The notes beneath the pieces are model-generated. The model was not told where the DNA came from, searched no databases, and saw nothing but the letters and a program-made list of their open reading frames with translations. Below are positions 16,314 to 23,554 of a stretch of 30,016 nucleotides of DNA, piece by piece. A program made the position numbers and the translations under genes. Source of the DNA: Streptomyces violaceoruber (GTDB taxonomy: Bacteria > Actinomycetota > Actinomycetes > Streptomycetales > Streptomycetaceae); assembly GCA_000720805.1 (NCBI GenBank), contig JODI01000091.1, positions 1 through 30,016 on the forward strand. Direction: 5' to 3'. The number at the start of each line of letters is the position of its first letter. Position 1 is the stretch's first letter.

Positions 16314-16538
16314 GTGAGTCACTGGCTGTTCGTCGCCGCCACCCTCACCGTCGGCGGCATCAGCAACGCCCTCTTCGCGCTCGCCCGCGCCCGCCGGTCG
16401 AGGGCGCGCACACGCGAGCGCCCGCTTCCCGACGAACCCCGTCGGGAAGCGGGCGCCCATGACCCTGCTGTCGGCGCTGCCGTCAGCGTCGGTGGTACGA
16501 CTCCACGTAACCGCCCGCGGGCGTACCCACGCCGGTGA
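16314..16538 (+). CDS. Small membrane protein (hypothetical)
   Basis: A 74-residue frame starting at GTG with a very good AAAGGAG five bases upstream. Residues 2-22 form one hydrophobic segment (HWLFVAATLTVGGISNALFA) followed by a strongly basic stretch (RARRSRARTRER), so it would span the membrane once with its C-terminus probably inside. The frame runs through the hairpin at 16418-16456 and overlaps the convergent protease gene by 56 bp, so the true 3' end is uncertain; the original gene may have been shorter. It is divergent from nadE. Family not recognised. The ribosome-binding site and membrane segment are the only support. Confidence 0.45.
   Translation: MSHWLFVAATLTVGGISNALFALARARRSRARTRERPLPDEPRREAGAHDPAVGAAVSVGGTTPRNRPRAYPRR
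16418..16456. terminator. Strong bidirectional hairpin
   Basis: A perfect 16-bp inverted repeat (GCGCCCGCTTCCCGAC and GTCGGGAAGCGGGCGC) with a 7-base loop, 26 bp past the stop of the protease gene. It should end protease transcription and could also act on the small plus-strand gene whose frame runs through it. Confidence 0.8.
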
Positions 16539-18423
16539 CGTCGTCGTAGCCCTTCACGGCCTTCAGCGAGCTGTCCGCGCCCAGGGTGCGGACCGAGGTC
16601 AGCAGTCCCTCCGACGCGTCGAAGCTGTTGGCGAAGTCGACGCGGGCGACCGCCAGGCCGGAGCCCGTCGGGTTGTCCGTGACGTCGTGGTACGCCTTCG
16701 AGCCGTACTTCGCGTAGATCGTCGGGTTGGCGAACCCGATCGGCTTGCCGCCGCGCGCCTGCTGGGCGAGCGCCTGCACGGCCGCGATCACCGGCGAGGC
16801 CAGCGAGGTGCCGCCGATGCGGTACTCGCTGTACTGCTGCGACCCGTCCGGGAAGGTCTGCGTCTGGCCGACCTTGAAGCCGGTGTTCGGGTCGGCGATC
16901 GCCGCGATGTCCGGGACGACGCGGTTGCCGGCCGCGTTGTTGGCCGTGGCCAGCGCGTTCGGGACGACACCCTTCTGGTAGAAGGGCTCGGCGACCGTCT
17001 TGCTGGTGCCGCCGCCCGCACCCGAGGTGAACGCGCCGGGGAAGTTGGTCCAGCTCTTGCCGTCGGCCGACAGCGTGGCCTTCTCGGTGCCCCAGCCGGT
17101 CTCCCACAGGTACTTGTCGCCCTTGCCGACCGCCAGCGAGGTGCCGCCGACCGCCGTCACCCACGCCGAGTTGGCCGGGGTGTCGACCTGCTTGGTCCCG
17201 GTGTTGGCGACCTCGTCACCGTTGTCGCCGGAGGAGAAGTAGAAGCCGATGCCCTCGACCGCGCCCAGCTGGAACACCTGGTCGTAGGCGGCCGCGAGGT
17301 CCGGCGTCTGGTTGGCCTCGATGTCGCCCCAGGAGTTGGAGACGATGTCGGCCAGGTGGTTGTCGACGACCTTGCTGAGCGAGTCGAGCAGGTCGTCGTC
17401 GTAGCAGGAGGCGGCGCCCACGTACGTGACGTCCGCGGCCGGCGCGACCGCGTGCACGGCCTCGACGTCGAGGGTCTCCTCGCCGTACCAGCCGGCCGCC
17501 CCGCACTCCGTGGTCTTGGTGTACTTCTTCGGCAGCACCTGGTGCAGCTGGCCGGTGCTCCAGCCGGCGTCGCCGTGCTTGTTCGCGTAGGTGGCCGCGT
17601 CGAAGGCGATGGTCGGGGAGGCGTACGCGTCGGTGATGGCGACCCGCACCCCCTTGCCCGTGTACGTCCCGGCGCCGTACGCGGCCCGCAGCTGCTTGCC
17701 GGTGTAGCCCTGGATCGCGTACGGGATCTTCCCGCCGTACGCGTCCGGCAGCGTGGTCGCGATGTTCGAGCCGTAGTACGAGGAGAACGGCCCGGAGTTC
17801 TTGAACACGGCGTCCGGCGGCGGCAGTTGGTCCGCGTGGTTCGCCTTGTGCGGCGCGTTGTCCAGGCCGGTGACGGTCAGGACGGCACCGTTCAGGCTGT
17901 CCGGCGCGGAGGCCGCCTTCGCGGGCGCGCGGTAGGTCTTGGAGCCCTTGGCGTAGTTGTGCAGCTGGGTGCCGAACGCCTTCTCGGCGGCGGCCACGTC
18001 ACCGGTGACGGAGACGTAGTGCTGCGTGACACCCGTGACCTTCAGGCCCGCGGACCTCAGCCAGGACTTCACCGCGGCGACCTGCGCCTTGGTCGCGCCG
18101 AAGCGGGCCTGCGCCTGCTTCGCGTTCAGGTACGTGCCGTACGCGGCCGAGTTCGGGTCCGACACGGCCTTCGCGTACGCGGCCAGACCGGAGGCGTCCC
18201 GGCCGGCGAGGTAGACCCGGGCGGTGACCTGGGAGGCGTCCGGCGTGGCGCCCTTGTCCGCCTTGGCGGTCGCCCAGGCGGGCTTGGTGCCGGCCAGCGT
18301 CTCCCGGCCCGGGGTGTCCGCGGCGTGCGCCGCGGGTATGCCGAGCGCCAGCGCACCGGCGATCATGGGCAGTGTCGCCGCCATGCTCACTCCGGCGCGC
18401 ACCTTGGCGCGTTTGGATCTCAT
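16483..18423 (-). CDS. Secreted S53-family (sedolisin/kumamolisin-like) serine-carboxyl protease
   Basis: A 646-residue secreted protease precursor. The signal peptide has KRAKVRAG, a hydrophobic core and a likely cut after AAHA (about residue 34). A pro-kumamolisin domain follows (about 45-190: VTARVYLAGRDASGLAAYAK ... VTGVTQHYVSVTGD). The catalytic domain carries the Glu and Asp of the S53 triad in GEETLDVEAVHAVAP, the oxyanion-hole Asp in IVSNSWGDIE, and the nucleophile Ser in GGTSLASPV. The calcium site is seen in KAYHDVTDNPTG and GYDDVTGVGTP. These proteases are pepstatin-insensitive and usually act at acid pH. ATG 18423 has AGGGGG four bases upstream; the longer frame does not start with a signal peptide. 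The gene is monocistronic and ends at the 16-bp hairpin. Confidence 0.93.
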   Translation of the reverse strand: MRSKRAKVRAGVSMAATLPMIAGALALGIPAAHAADTPGRETLAGTKPAWATAKADKGATPDASQVTARVYLAGRDASGLAAYAKAVSDPNSAAYGTYLNAKQAQARFGATKAQVAAVKSWLRSAGLKVTGVTQHYVSVTGDVAAAEKAFGTQLHNYAKGSKTYRAPAKAASAPDSLNGAVLTVTGLDNAPHKANHADQLPPPDAVFKNSGPFSSYYGSNIATTLPDAYGGKIPYAIQGYTGKQLRAAYGAGTYTGKGVRVAITDAYASPTIAFDAATYANKHGDAGWSTGQLHQVLPKKYTKTTECGAAGWYGEETLDVEAVHAVAPAADVTYVGAASCYDDDLLDSLSKVVDNHLADIVSNSWGDIEANQTPDLAAAYDQVFQLGAVEGIGFYFSSGDNGDEVANTGTKQVDTPANSAWVTAVGGTSLAVGKGDKYLWETGWGTEKATLSADGKSWTNFPGAFTSGAGGGTSKTVAEPFYQKGVVPNALATANNAAGNRVVPDIAAIADPNTGFKVGQTQTFPDGSQQYSEYRIGGTSLASPVIAAVQALAQQARGGKPIGFANPTIYAKYGSKAYHDVTDNPTGSGLAVARVDFANSFDASEGLLTSVRTLGADSSLKAVKGYDDVTGVGTPAGGYVESYHRR

Positions 18424-18446
18424 AGAACCCCCTGTGCGGTTCGTCG

Positions 18447-18560
18447 CGAGTGGATCACTCGACGGTGGCCACTCTCGCGATGAACCGTTCATGCCAGGGG
18501 AATGCGGATGCCAAGAAGAGCCCAATTAACCTAATGACACGGCCATTTGAGGGTTAACCC
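18447..18560. promoter_or_regulatory. Palindromes in the protease upstream region
   Basis: CGAGTG-GAT-CACTCG (18447-18461) is a perfect 6-bp inverted repeat 24 bp before the protease start, and GGGTTAACCC (18551-18560) is a perfect 10-bp palindrome further upstream. On the minus strand TTAACC-N17-TTAGGT could serve as a weak promoter. No binding protein can be named. Confidence 0.35.
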
Positions 18561-18620
18561 AGCACGAAGACGATACGAGGACCGAGGGTTATCCCTCTAG
18601 GAACTCCGGCGGCTCACCTG

Positions 18621-19241
18621 CTACGACAGCGGTTTCGCACCCCGTTCCTTCAACATCCCCGCCATCAGGTCGATCTCCGACTGCTGGCCGTTCACCATGC
18701 CCTGCGCGAGCCGCTTCTCCACGCCGACCGTGCACTTGTCCACACAGCCCTCGGCCATGTGGATGCCGCCCTTGTGATGGTCCGTCATCAGCTGGAGGTA
18801 GAAGATCTCGGCCTGCTTGCCGCTCAGCGTGCCCAGCTTCTTCAGATCGCTGTTGGTCGCCATGCCGGGCATCAGCGCCCCGTCCTTGCCGGTGGGCATG
18901 TCCCCCATGCCCATCCAGGTCATCGGCGGGTCCGCGGACACCTTCGGCAGCTCCCACAGGTCGAGCCAGCCGAGCAGCATGCCGCGCTGGTTGGCCTGCG
19001 TCTGCGCGATGTCGTACGCGAGGCGCCGCACGTCCTCGTCCTTCGTGCGGTCGCGCACGATGTACGACATCTCGACGGCCTGCTGGTGGTGCACCGCCAT
19101 GTCCCGCGCGAACCCGGCGTCCGCGGAGTCGGCGGTGGGGGTGGTGGTGTCCGAGCCCGAGTCCTCGGCGACGGCGTAACTGATGGCACCGGCCGCGACC
19201 AGCACCCCGGCCACGGCGACGGCCACTGAGGCGGCCCTCAC
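18621..19241 (-). CDS. DUF305 family protein, secreted or membrane-anchored
   Basis: A 206-residue protein with an N-terminal hydrophobic segment (AASVAVAVAGVLVAAGAISYAV) that acts as a signal or anchor, a short acidic/Thr linker, and a DUF305 four-helix domain outside the membrane. The two marker motifs are present: FARDMAVHHQQAVEM and LMTDHHKGGIHMAEG. They give paired His and Met/Asp ligands suited to metal binding, and the stretch TWMGMGDMPTGKDGALMPGM is Met-rich, as in proteins handling copper. Function of the family is not established. The GTG start at 19241 overlaps the TGA of the DUF3105 gene (GTGA, 19241-19238), so the two are coupled. Confidence 0.87.
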   Translation of the reverse strand: MRAASVAVAVAGVLVAAGAISYAVAEDSGSDTTTPTADSADAGFARDMAVHHQQAVEMSYIVRDRTKDEDVRRLAYDIAQTQANQRGMLLGWLDLWELPKVSADPPMTWMGMGDMPTGKDGALMPGMATNSDLKKLGTLSGKQAEIFYLQLMTDHHKGGIHMAEGCVDKCTVGVEKRLAQGMVNGQQSEIDLMAGMLKERGAKPLS

Positions 19242-19903
19242 TGCGCCAGCCCGCCCGTGCACGCGGCGCCCGGTTCGGGCGTCTGCTTGCCCTGCACGAA
19301 CTTCTCGAAGAACTTCCCGACGTTCGGGTCGCTCGCGCTCGTCACCGTGCGCTGCACCCCCCAGGCGGTCAGCATGATCGGGTCCTTCTGCTTGTCGTCC
19401 GGGCTCATCAGCGTGTACGGCGTCTGCTTCACCTTCGCCGCCAGCGCGTCCACGTCCGCCTTCTTGGCCTTGCCGGTGTACGTCACCCACACCGCGCCGT
19501 GCTCCAGCGAGTGCACGGCGTTCATGTTGTTGAGTTCCTTGGTGTAGACGTCACCGTTGCAGTTCATCCAGACCTGGTTGTGGTCACCGCCGACCGGGGG
19601 CTCCGTCGGGTACTTCACGGTCTTGGTGACGTGGGTGCGGCCCAGCGTCCCCTTCCAGGTCTTGACACCGTCCGAGCCCGTGACGAAGTGGCCCGCGCTC
19701 TTGCTGTCGGCAGCCGTGCCGCTGTCGTCGTCGGACTGCGACTGCACGAGGACGACGGCACCCACGACGAGACCCGCGACGACCACCACGCTCGCGGCGA
19801 CGGTCAGGATCCGGTTTCGCCGCTCCCGGGCCTGCTCGGCACGCCGCATCTCCTCTATGCGGGCCTTGCGCGACGCGTTGCTGCTGTTCTTGGCGGAGCC
19901 CAT
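19238..19903 (-). CDS. DUF3105 family membrane protein
   Basis: A 221-residue protein. Residues 1-30 are charged and helical (ARIEEMRRAEQARERRNR), followed by one transmembrane segment (about 32-53), an acidic linker, and an outside DUF3105 domain. Its conserved features are PPVGGDHNQVWMNCNGDVY and AVHSLEHGAVWVTY, with a second cysteine near the C-terminus (GAACTGG) that could pair with the first. AAGGAC lies upstream of ATG 19903. The family has no firmly known role. It is the first gene of a coupled pair with DUF305 and is divergent from the glutamine-synthetase-like gene. The shared topology of both proteins suggests they meet in the cell envelope, perhaps in metal handling, which is inference. 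Confidence 0.87.
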   Translation of the reverse strand: MGSAKNSSNASRKARIEEMRRAEQARERRNRILTVAASVVVVAGLVVGAVVLVQSQSDDDSGTAADSKSAGHFVTGSDGVKTWKGTLGRTHVTKTVKYPTEPPVGGDHNQVWMNCNGDVYTKELNNMNAVHSLEHGAVWVTYTGKAKKADVDALAAKVKQTPYTLMSPDDKQKDPIMLTAWGVQRTVTSASDPNVGKFFEKFVQGKQTPEPGAACTGGLAQ

Positions 19904-20217
19904 GAGGTGTCCTTCTGAAAGAGGCCGGTCGGCTGAGCTGATCGTAATAGGGAGAGAAAGGGGTCTCGTAGACAGGTGCGAGGAATGGCCGAAGAGCGGT
20001 CGGTGCAGTCCCGGCATTACGGATGTCGGTGCGAGCAGGCAAGATGGCAGCAGAGCAGTACACCCGCCGGACGTGAGGCATTCACACCGAGGTCGCCCGC
20101 ACGATCATGGTGCGCAACGCGCATGAAATGCTGTTGTGGTGGGATGCTCGGGTGCCCGACCGCCTCCCGCGGGACCGGAGACAGGCGGCCTGACCAGCAA
20201 GGATGGGGAAGCGCAAG
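19904..20217. other. Intergenic region between the divergent DUF3105 and glnA2-type genes
   Basis: No gene is credible here. A TACGAT -10-like element on the minus strand (19946-19941) could serve the DUF3105 gene. No clear promoter or GlnR operator is visible for the plus-strand glutamine-synthetase-like gene, and GGGGAAG six bases before its ATG is the only obvious signal. Confidence 0.4.
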
Positions 20218-21579
20218 ATGGACAAGCAGCAGGAGTTCGTGCTCCGGACGTTGGAGGAGCGTGACATCCGGTTCGTACGCCTGTGGTTCACGGACGTGCT
20301 GGGCTTCCTCAAGTCCGTCGCCGTGGCCCCGGCCGAACTCGAACAGGCTTTCGACGAGGGCATCGGTTTCGACGGATCCGCGATCGAGGGCTTCGCCCGG
20401 GTCTACGAGTCCGACATGATCGCCAAGCCGGATCCCTCGACCTTCCAGGTCCTCCCCTGGCGCGCGGAGGCCCCCGGCACGGCCCGGATGTTCTGCGACA
20501 TCCTCATGCCGGACGGCTCCCCGTCCTTCGCGGACCCGCGCTACGTGCTCAAGCGGGCCCTGGCCCGCACCTCCGACCTGGGCTTCACCTTCTACACCCA
20601 CCCGGAGATCGAGTTCTTCCTCCTGAAGGACCGCCCGCTCGACGGCTCGCGCCCGACCCCGGCCGACAACTCCGGCTACTTCGACCACACCCCGCAGAAC
20701 ATCGGCATGGACTTCCGCCGCCAGGCGATCACCATGCTCGAGTCGATGGGCATCTCGGTCGAGTTCTCCCACCACGAGGGCGCGCCCGGCCAGCAGGAGA
20801 TCGACCTCCGCTACGCCGACGCGCTGTCCACGGCCGACAACATCATGACGTTCCGCCTGGTCATGAAGCAGGTGGCGCTGGAGCAGGGCGTCCAGGCGAC
20901 GTTCATGCCGAAGCCGTTCTCCGAGCACCCCGGCTCCGGCATGCACACGCACCTCTCCCTCTTCGAGGGCGACCGGAACGCGTTCTACGAGTCCGGTTCG
21001 GAGTACCAGCTCTCCAAGGTCGGCCGCTCCTTCATCGCGGGCCTGCTGAAGCACGCGGCGGAGATCTCCGCGGTGACCAACCAGTGGGTGAACTCCTACA
21101 AGCGGATCTGGGGCGGCACCGAGCGCACGGCGGGCGCCGGCGGCGAGGCCCCGTCGTACATCTGCTGGGGCCACAACAACCGCTCCGCCCTGGTCCGCGT
21201 GCCGATGTACAAGCCCGGCAAGACCGGTTCCGCGCGCGTGGAGGTCCGCTCGCTGGACTCGGGCGCGAACCCCTACCTGGCGTACGCCCTCCTGCTGGCC
21301 GCCGGCCTCAAGGGCATCGAGGAGGGCTACGAGCTCCCGCCGGGCGCCGAGGACGACGTCTGGGCCCTCTCCGACGCCGAACGCCGTGCGATGGGCATCG
21401 AGCCGCTCCCGCAGAACCTGGGTGAGGCCCTGACCCTCATGGAGCGCAGCGACCTCGTCGCCGAGACCCTCGGCGAGCACGTCTTCGACTTCTTCCTGCG
21501 CAACAAGCGCCAGGAGTGGGAGGAGTACCGCAGCGAGGTCACCGCGTTCGAGCTGCGGAAGAACCTGCCGGTGCTGTAG
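20218..21579 (+). CDS. glnA2: Glutamine-synthetase-like ligase, GlnA2 type (probable gamma-glutamylpolyamine synthetase)
   Basis: A 453-residue class I glutamine-synthetase-fold enzyme. It shows the N-terminal VRLWFTDVLG and FDGSAIEGF, the metal-binding THPEIEFF, the glutamate and ATP loops KPFSEHPGSGMHTHLS, NSYKRIWGG, GHNNRSALVRVP and the metal Glu in SARVEVRSLDSGANPYL. From memory the sequence is very close to S. coelicolor GlnA2, reported to gamma-glutamylate polyamines rather than ammonia, so polyamine breakdown is the likely role. It is the short alpha-like form, but keeps a Tyr (residue 371, in EEGYELPP) where beta-type enzymes have the adenylylated Tyr. ATG 20218 has GGGGAAG six bases upstream; ATG 20203 would add five residues. 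A strong hairpin follows. glnE lies 4 kb downstream on the same strand. Confidence 0.92.
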   Translation: MDKQQEFVLRTLEERDIRFVRLWFTDVLGFLKSVAVAPAELEQAFDEGIGFDGSAIEGFARVYESDMIAKPDPSTFQVLPWRAEAPGTARMFCDILMPDGSPSFADPRYVLKRALARTSDLGFTFYTHPEIEFFLLKDRPLDGSRPTPADNSGYFDHTPQNIGMDFRRQAITMLESMGISVEFSHHEGAPGQQEIDLRYADALSTADNIMTFRLVMKQVALEQGVQATFMPKPFSEHPGSGMHTHLSLFEGDRNAFYESGSEYQLSKVGRSFIAGLLKHAAEISAVTNQWVNSYKRIWGGTERTAGAGGEAPSYICWGHNNRSALVRVPMYKPGKTGSARVEVRSLDSGANPYLAYALLLAAGLKGIEEGYELPPGAEDDVWALSDAERRAMGIEPLPQNLGEALTLMERSDLVAETLGEHVFDFFLRNKRQEWEEYRSEVTAFELRKNLPVL

Positions 21580-21616
21580 GGACAGCTCAGGGCGGATTCG
21601 TCGCTCGTTCGACCAC

Positions 21617-21647
21617 CGGGGCCGACGGTCATGGACCGTCGGCCCCG
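21617..21647 (+). terminator. Terminator of the glnA2-type gene
   Basis: A 14-bp perfect stem (CGGGGCCGACGGTC and GACCGTCGGCCCCG) with a 3-base loop, 38 bp past the stop. It also faces the convergent hypothetical gene at 21655. Confidence 0.75.
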
Positions 21648-21654
21648 TGGCGTC

Positions 21655-22008
21655 TCACTGCTCCCGAGCCGTCTCCGGGCCGTCCGACGCCGGAGCGGCC
21701 TCCTCACGCATCAGCCGGAGCTGTTCGCCGACAGCCTCGTGGCCACGATCCTGAACGACCGAGAAGGTCCGTTCCACGGTGTCGATCCATGTGTCGATCT
21801 CGTCGTGGGACGTCCTGATGGCGCTGACCAGCTGCTTTAGCACGTCCAGCTTCGGCTCGCCGACGTTCCGGCTGAGCTCCTCCATCGACACCTCTTGGTA
21901 CGGCATGCTCAGCTGCCACCAGAACCGCATGAGGGTCACGGTCGGACACCAGAAGCCGCTGTGAAGGCTGTCCACGGCTTTCCGGGACAGGGCGTCGCCG
22001 CTCGGCAT
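21655..22008 (-). CDS. Hypothetical protein in integrase-remnant region
   Basis: About 117 residues from ATG 22008. The C-terminal 80 residues look like a real helical protein, with MEELSRNVGEPKLDVLKQLV, TSHDEIDTWIDTVERTF and GHEAVGEQLRLMREE in heptad-like spacing. The N-terminal part (KAVDSLHSGFWCPTVTLMRF) is less convincing, so the true start may be a GTG or ATG near residue 42 to 45 (MSMEELSR-like). It sits directly after a broken integrase fragment on the same strand and ends beside the glnA2 terminator. I do not recognise the family; it may be cargo or debris of the same element. Confidence 0.4.
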   Translation of the reverse strand: MPSGDALSRKAVDSLHSGFWCPTVTLMRFWWQLSMPYQEVSMEELSRNVGEPKLDVLKQLVSAIRTSHDEIDTWIDTVERTFSVVQDRGHEAVGEQLRLMREEAAPASDGPETAREQ

Positions 22009-22013
22009 CAACC

Positions 22014-22349
22014 TCAGAAGCGGCTTTCGGGACGACCGCCGGCCCGGTGGAGATCACCTTGAGCAACTGCCTCGGCCACAACGATCTGGGATTCACGCTG
22101 CGGGGGGAACGCCTCCATGTGCTGCTTGAGGACGTGCGCCACACGGTCCGGCAAGGGGACAGCGCGGATCTTGTTCCGCTTCGGTGGGGCGAACACGAGA
22201 CCGTGTTTCGTCACCTTCACCTGGTTCGCGATGTGCAGCCATCCGGAGTCGAAGCCGATTCCATCGACGGGCAACCCGAAGATCTCCCCTTGCCGGAGTC
22301 CGCATCCGCCTCCGAGGTCGACCGTCGCGCGGAATCGCCCGGAACACAT
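22014..22349 (-). pseudogene. Tyrosine recombinase (phage-type integrase), catalytic-domain fragment
   Basis: About 105 codons matching the start of an integrase catalytic domain: TVDLGGGCGLRQGEIFGLPV with the first catalytic Arg, then GWLHIANQVKV, GLVFAPPKRNK and AVPLPDRVAHVLKQHMEAFPP. The later HxxR and Tyr motifs are missing, and the reading turns to unrelated sequence after EAFPP, so it cannot recombine DNA. Upstream it breaks off at about 22331, exactly where the opposite-strand fragment of the same kind of gene begins. It is debris of an integrative element or prophage. No tRNA target is visible nearby. Confidence 0.8.
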
Positions 22350-22477
22350 CCGGGATTGGCTCAGCGGCCTGGAACGGGCTGTCCCCGCGTCGTCGTACCG
22401 GCGCGTGATCTACAACAACGTGTCGACGGTCCTCGACGCGGCGGTAACCGACGGTCACCTTTCGAAGAACGAACGAG
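22325..22477 (+). pseudogene. Tyrosine recombinase, core-binding (SAM-like) domain fragment
   Basis: About 50 codons on the plus strand read RNRPEHIRDWLSGLERAVPA, then SSYRRVIYNNVSTVLDAAVT and DGHLSKN, the N-terminal core-binding domain of Streptomyces integrases. After SKN the frame loses similarity; another frame keeps a little (about 22500-22570), suggesting decay by frameshift. In an intact gene this part comes just before the catalytic domain on the same strand; here the two lie head to head. Confidence 0.7.
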
Positions 22478-22621
22478 CCGAGCGGTCGCGCCCCCAGGAG
22501 TCATCAGGGTCGACCACTCGACTCGGCAACACCGCGTGGCCGGTACGCACCGGTTGGCCGACCACTTCCAGGGCAACCGGAGTCTTCGGGGATCGTTGAT
22601 CGGCCGGTGGTGTTCGGCCGA

Positions 22622-22990
22622 TCAGGTGCGGTCGTGGAGCGTGACCTGGTAGCCGTCGGGGTCGGCGAAGGTGAAGGTCCGGCCGAAGGGGCCGTCGATC
22701 GGTGCGGAGACGATGGTGTGACCGTCGGCGACGAGAGCATCGTGAATGGCCTGGACATCTGTGGCGTGGAGCCAGATCGCGACACCGATGCCGGGCTGAG
22801 CGACGGATGCGAGATCGGTGCCGGGAATGACGTCGCGGAGTGCGAACGCGATCGGCTTCGTCTCGAAGACGACGGCGTGCGGAGGTCCGGCCGGCGAGCG
22901 GACGAGACCGAGGTACTGCTCGTAGAACGCCTGCGAAGCGTTGAGGTCACGCACTTGGAGCGAGATGAAGTCGGGGCCGGTGGCGGGCAT
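22622..22990 (-). CDS. VOC-superfamily (glyoxalase/bleomycin-resistance-like) protein
   Basis: A 122-residue single-module pair of beta-alpha-beta-beta-beta units. It starts GPDFISLQVRDLNASQAFYE, typical of VOC proteins, has GLVRSPAGPPHAVVFETKP and ends GPFGRTFTFADPDGYQVTLH, where the Glu or His metal ligands of the family would fall. Relatives bind drugs, open epoxides or rearrange ketoaldehydes; the substrate here is unknown. GAAGGAG stands six to seven bases before ATG 22990. It is divergent from the MarR gene and both starts flank two identical palindromic operators, so it is very likely the MarR target. Confidence 0.88.
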   Translation of the reverse strand: MPATGPDFISLQVRDLNASQAFYEQYLGLVRSPAGPPHAVVFETKPIAFALRDVIPGTDLASVAQPGIGVAIWLHATDVQAIHDALVADGHTIVSAPIDGPFGRTFTFADPDGYQVTLHDRT

Positions 22991-23010
22991 GATGATGCTC
23001 CTTCTGTTCG

Positions 23011-23026
23011 TGTCAGCTTTCTGACA
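23011..23026. promoter_or_regulatory. MarR operator 1
   Basis: TGTCAG-CTTT-CTGACA, a perfect 6-bp inverted repeat with a 4-base spacer. It lies 21 bp before the VOC start codon and has the same half-sites as operator 2. Confidence 0.75.
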
Positions 23027-23038
23027 CAGGTCAACCTA

Positions 23039-23054
23039 TGTCAGAATGCTGACA
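23039..23054. promoter_or_regulatory. MarR operator 2, overlapping the marR start codon
   Basis: TGTCAG-AATG-CTGACA, with half-sites identical to operator 1 and 28 bp from it. Its last base is the A of the MarR ATG, so a bound repressor would block its own gene directly. Confidence 0.75.
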
Positions 23055-23506
23055 TGAATCAAGACGGTGTCGACCTTGAGACGTCACTGGGCTACCTGCT
23101 GAAAGAGGCGTCGAGCGCCCTCCGCGCAGCCATGGAGGAGGTGCTGCGGCCGCTCGGGATGAACGTGACGCGCTACTCCTGCCTCGAGCTGCTGGCGCAA
23201 CGACCGGGCTTGTCGAACTCCGAGCTCGCGCGGGGCGCGTTCGTGACACGGCAGTCGATGAACGTGCTGCTCCAGGCCCTGGAACGAGAGGGCTACGTGA
23301 CCAGGCCCGCGGAGGCACCCGTCGGAAAGGTTCTTCCCACGCGGCTCACGCCTCGCGGCCGGCGGAGCCTCGAGAAGGCGACCGTGGCGGTCCGGTCCGT
23401 CGAGCTCAGAATGCTGGCCGGCATGACCGAGACCGAGCAGTCGGACGCTTTCCGGATCCTGCAGAACATGATCCATTCCCTGCGCGACGGCAACGACGGC
23501 GCGTAG
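23054..23506 (+). CDS. MarR-family transcriptional regulator
   Basis: A 150-residue winged-helix repressor. Dimer helix: SLGYLLKEASSALRAAMEEV. Recognition part: YSCLELLAQRPGLSNSELAR and VTRQSMNVLLQALEREGYV, followed by the wing with the family motif (PVGKVLPTRLTPRGRRSLEKA), and a C-terminal dimerisation helix (MLAGMTETEQSDAFRILQNM). No Shine-Dalgarno precedes ATG 23054, which lies inside operator 2, so the message is probably leaderless. The gene most likely represses itself and the divergent VOC gene until a ligand is bound. Confidence 0.93.
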   Translation: MNQDGVDLETSLGYLLKEASSALRAAMEEVLRPLGMNVTRYSCLELLAQRPGLSNSELARGAFVTRQSMNVLLQALEREGYVTRPAEAPVGKVLPTRLTPRGRRSLEKATVAVRSVELRMLAGMTETEQSDAFRILQNMIHSLRDGNDGA

Positions 23507-23554
23507 CTCGTTCCCCGGCCCACACCTCCGGCAGGCCGACGGCATGGAGGTGGC

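Noticed and set aside
19943..19958. GTAAT-AGGGAG-AGAAA resembling part of a GlnR box upstream of the glnA2-type gene
   Set aside because: The second half-site is shifted by one base and the other half of the box is absent; it also lies nearer the DUF3105 promoter than the glnA2 start.
22000..22620. A tRNA or att site flanking the integrase fragments
   Set aside because: No cloverleaf sequence or tRNA 3' end with CCA-like context was found here, nor direct repeats bounding the remnants.
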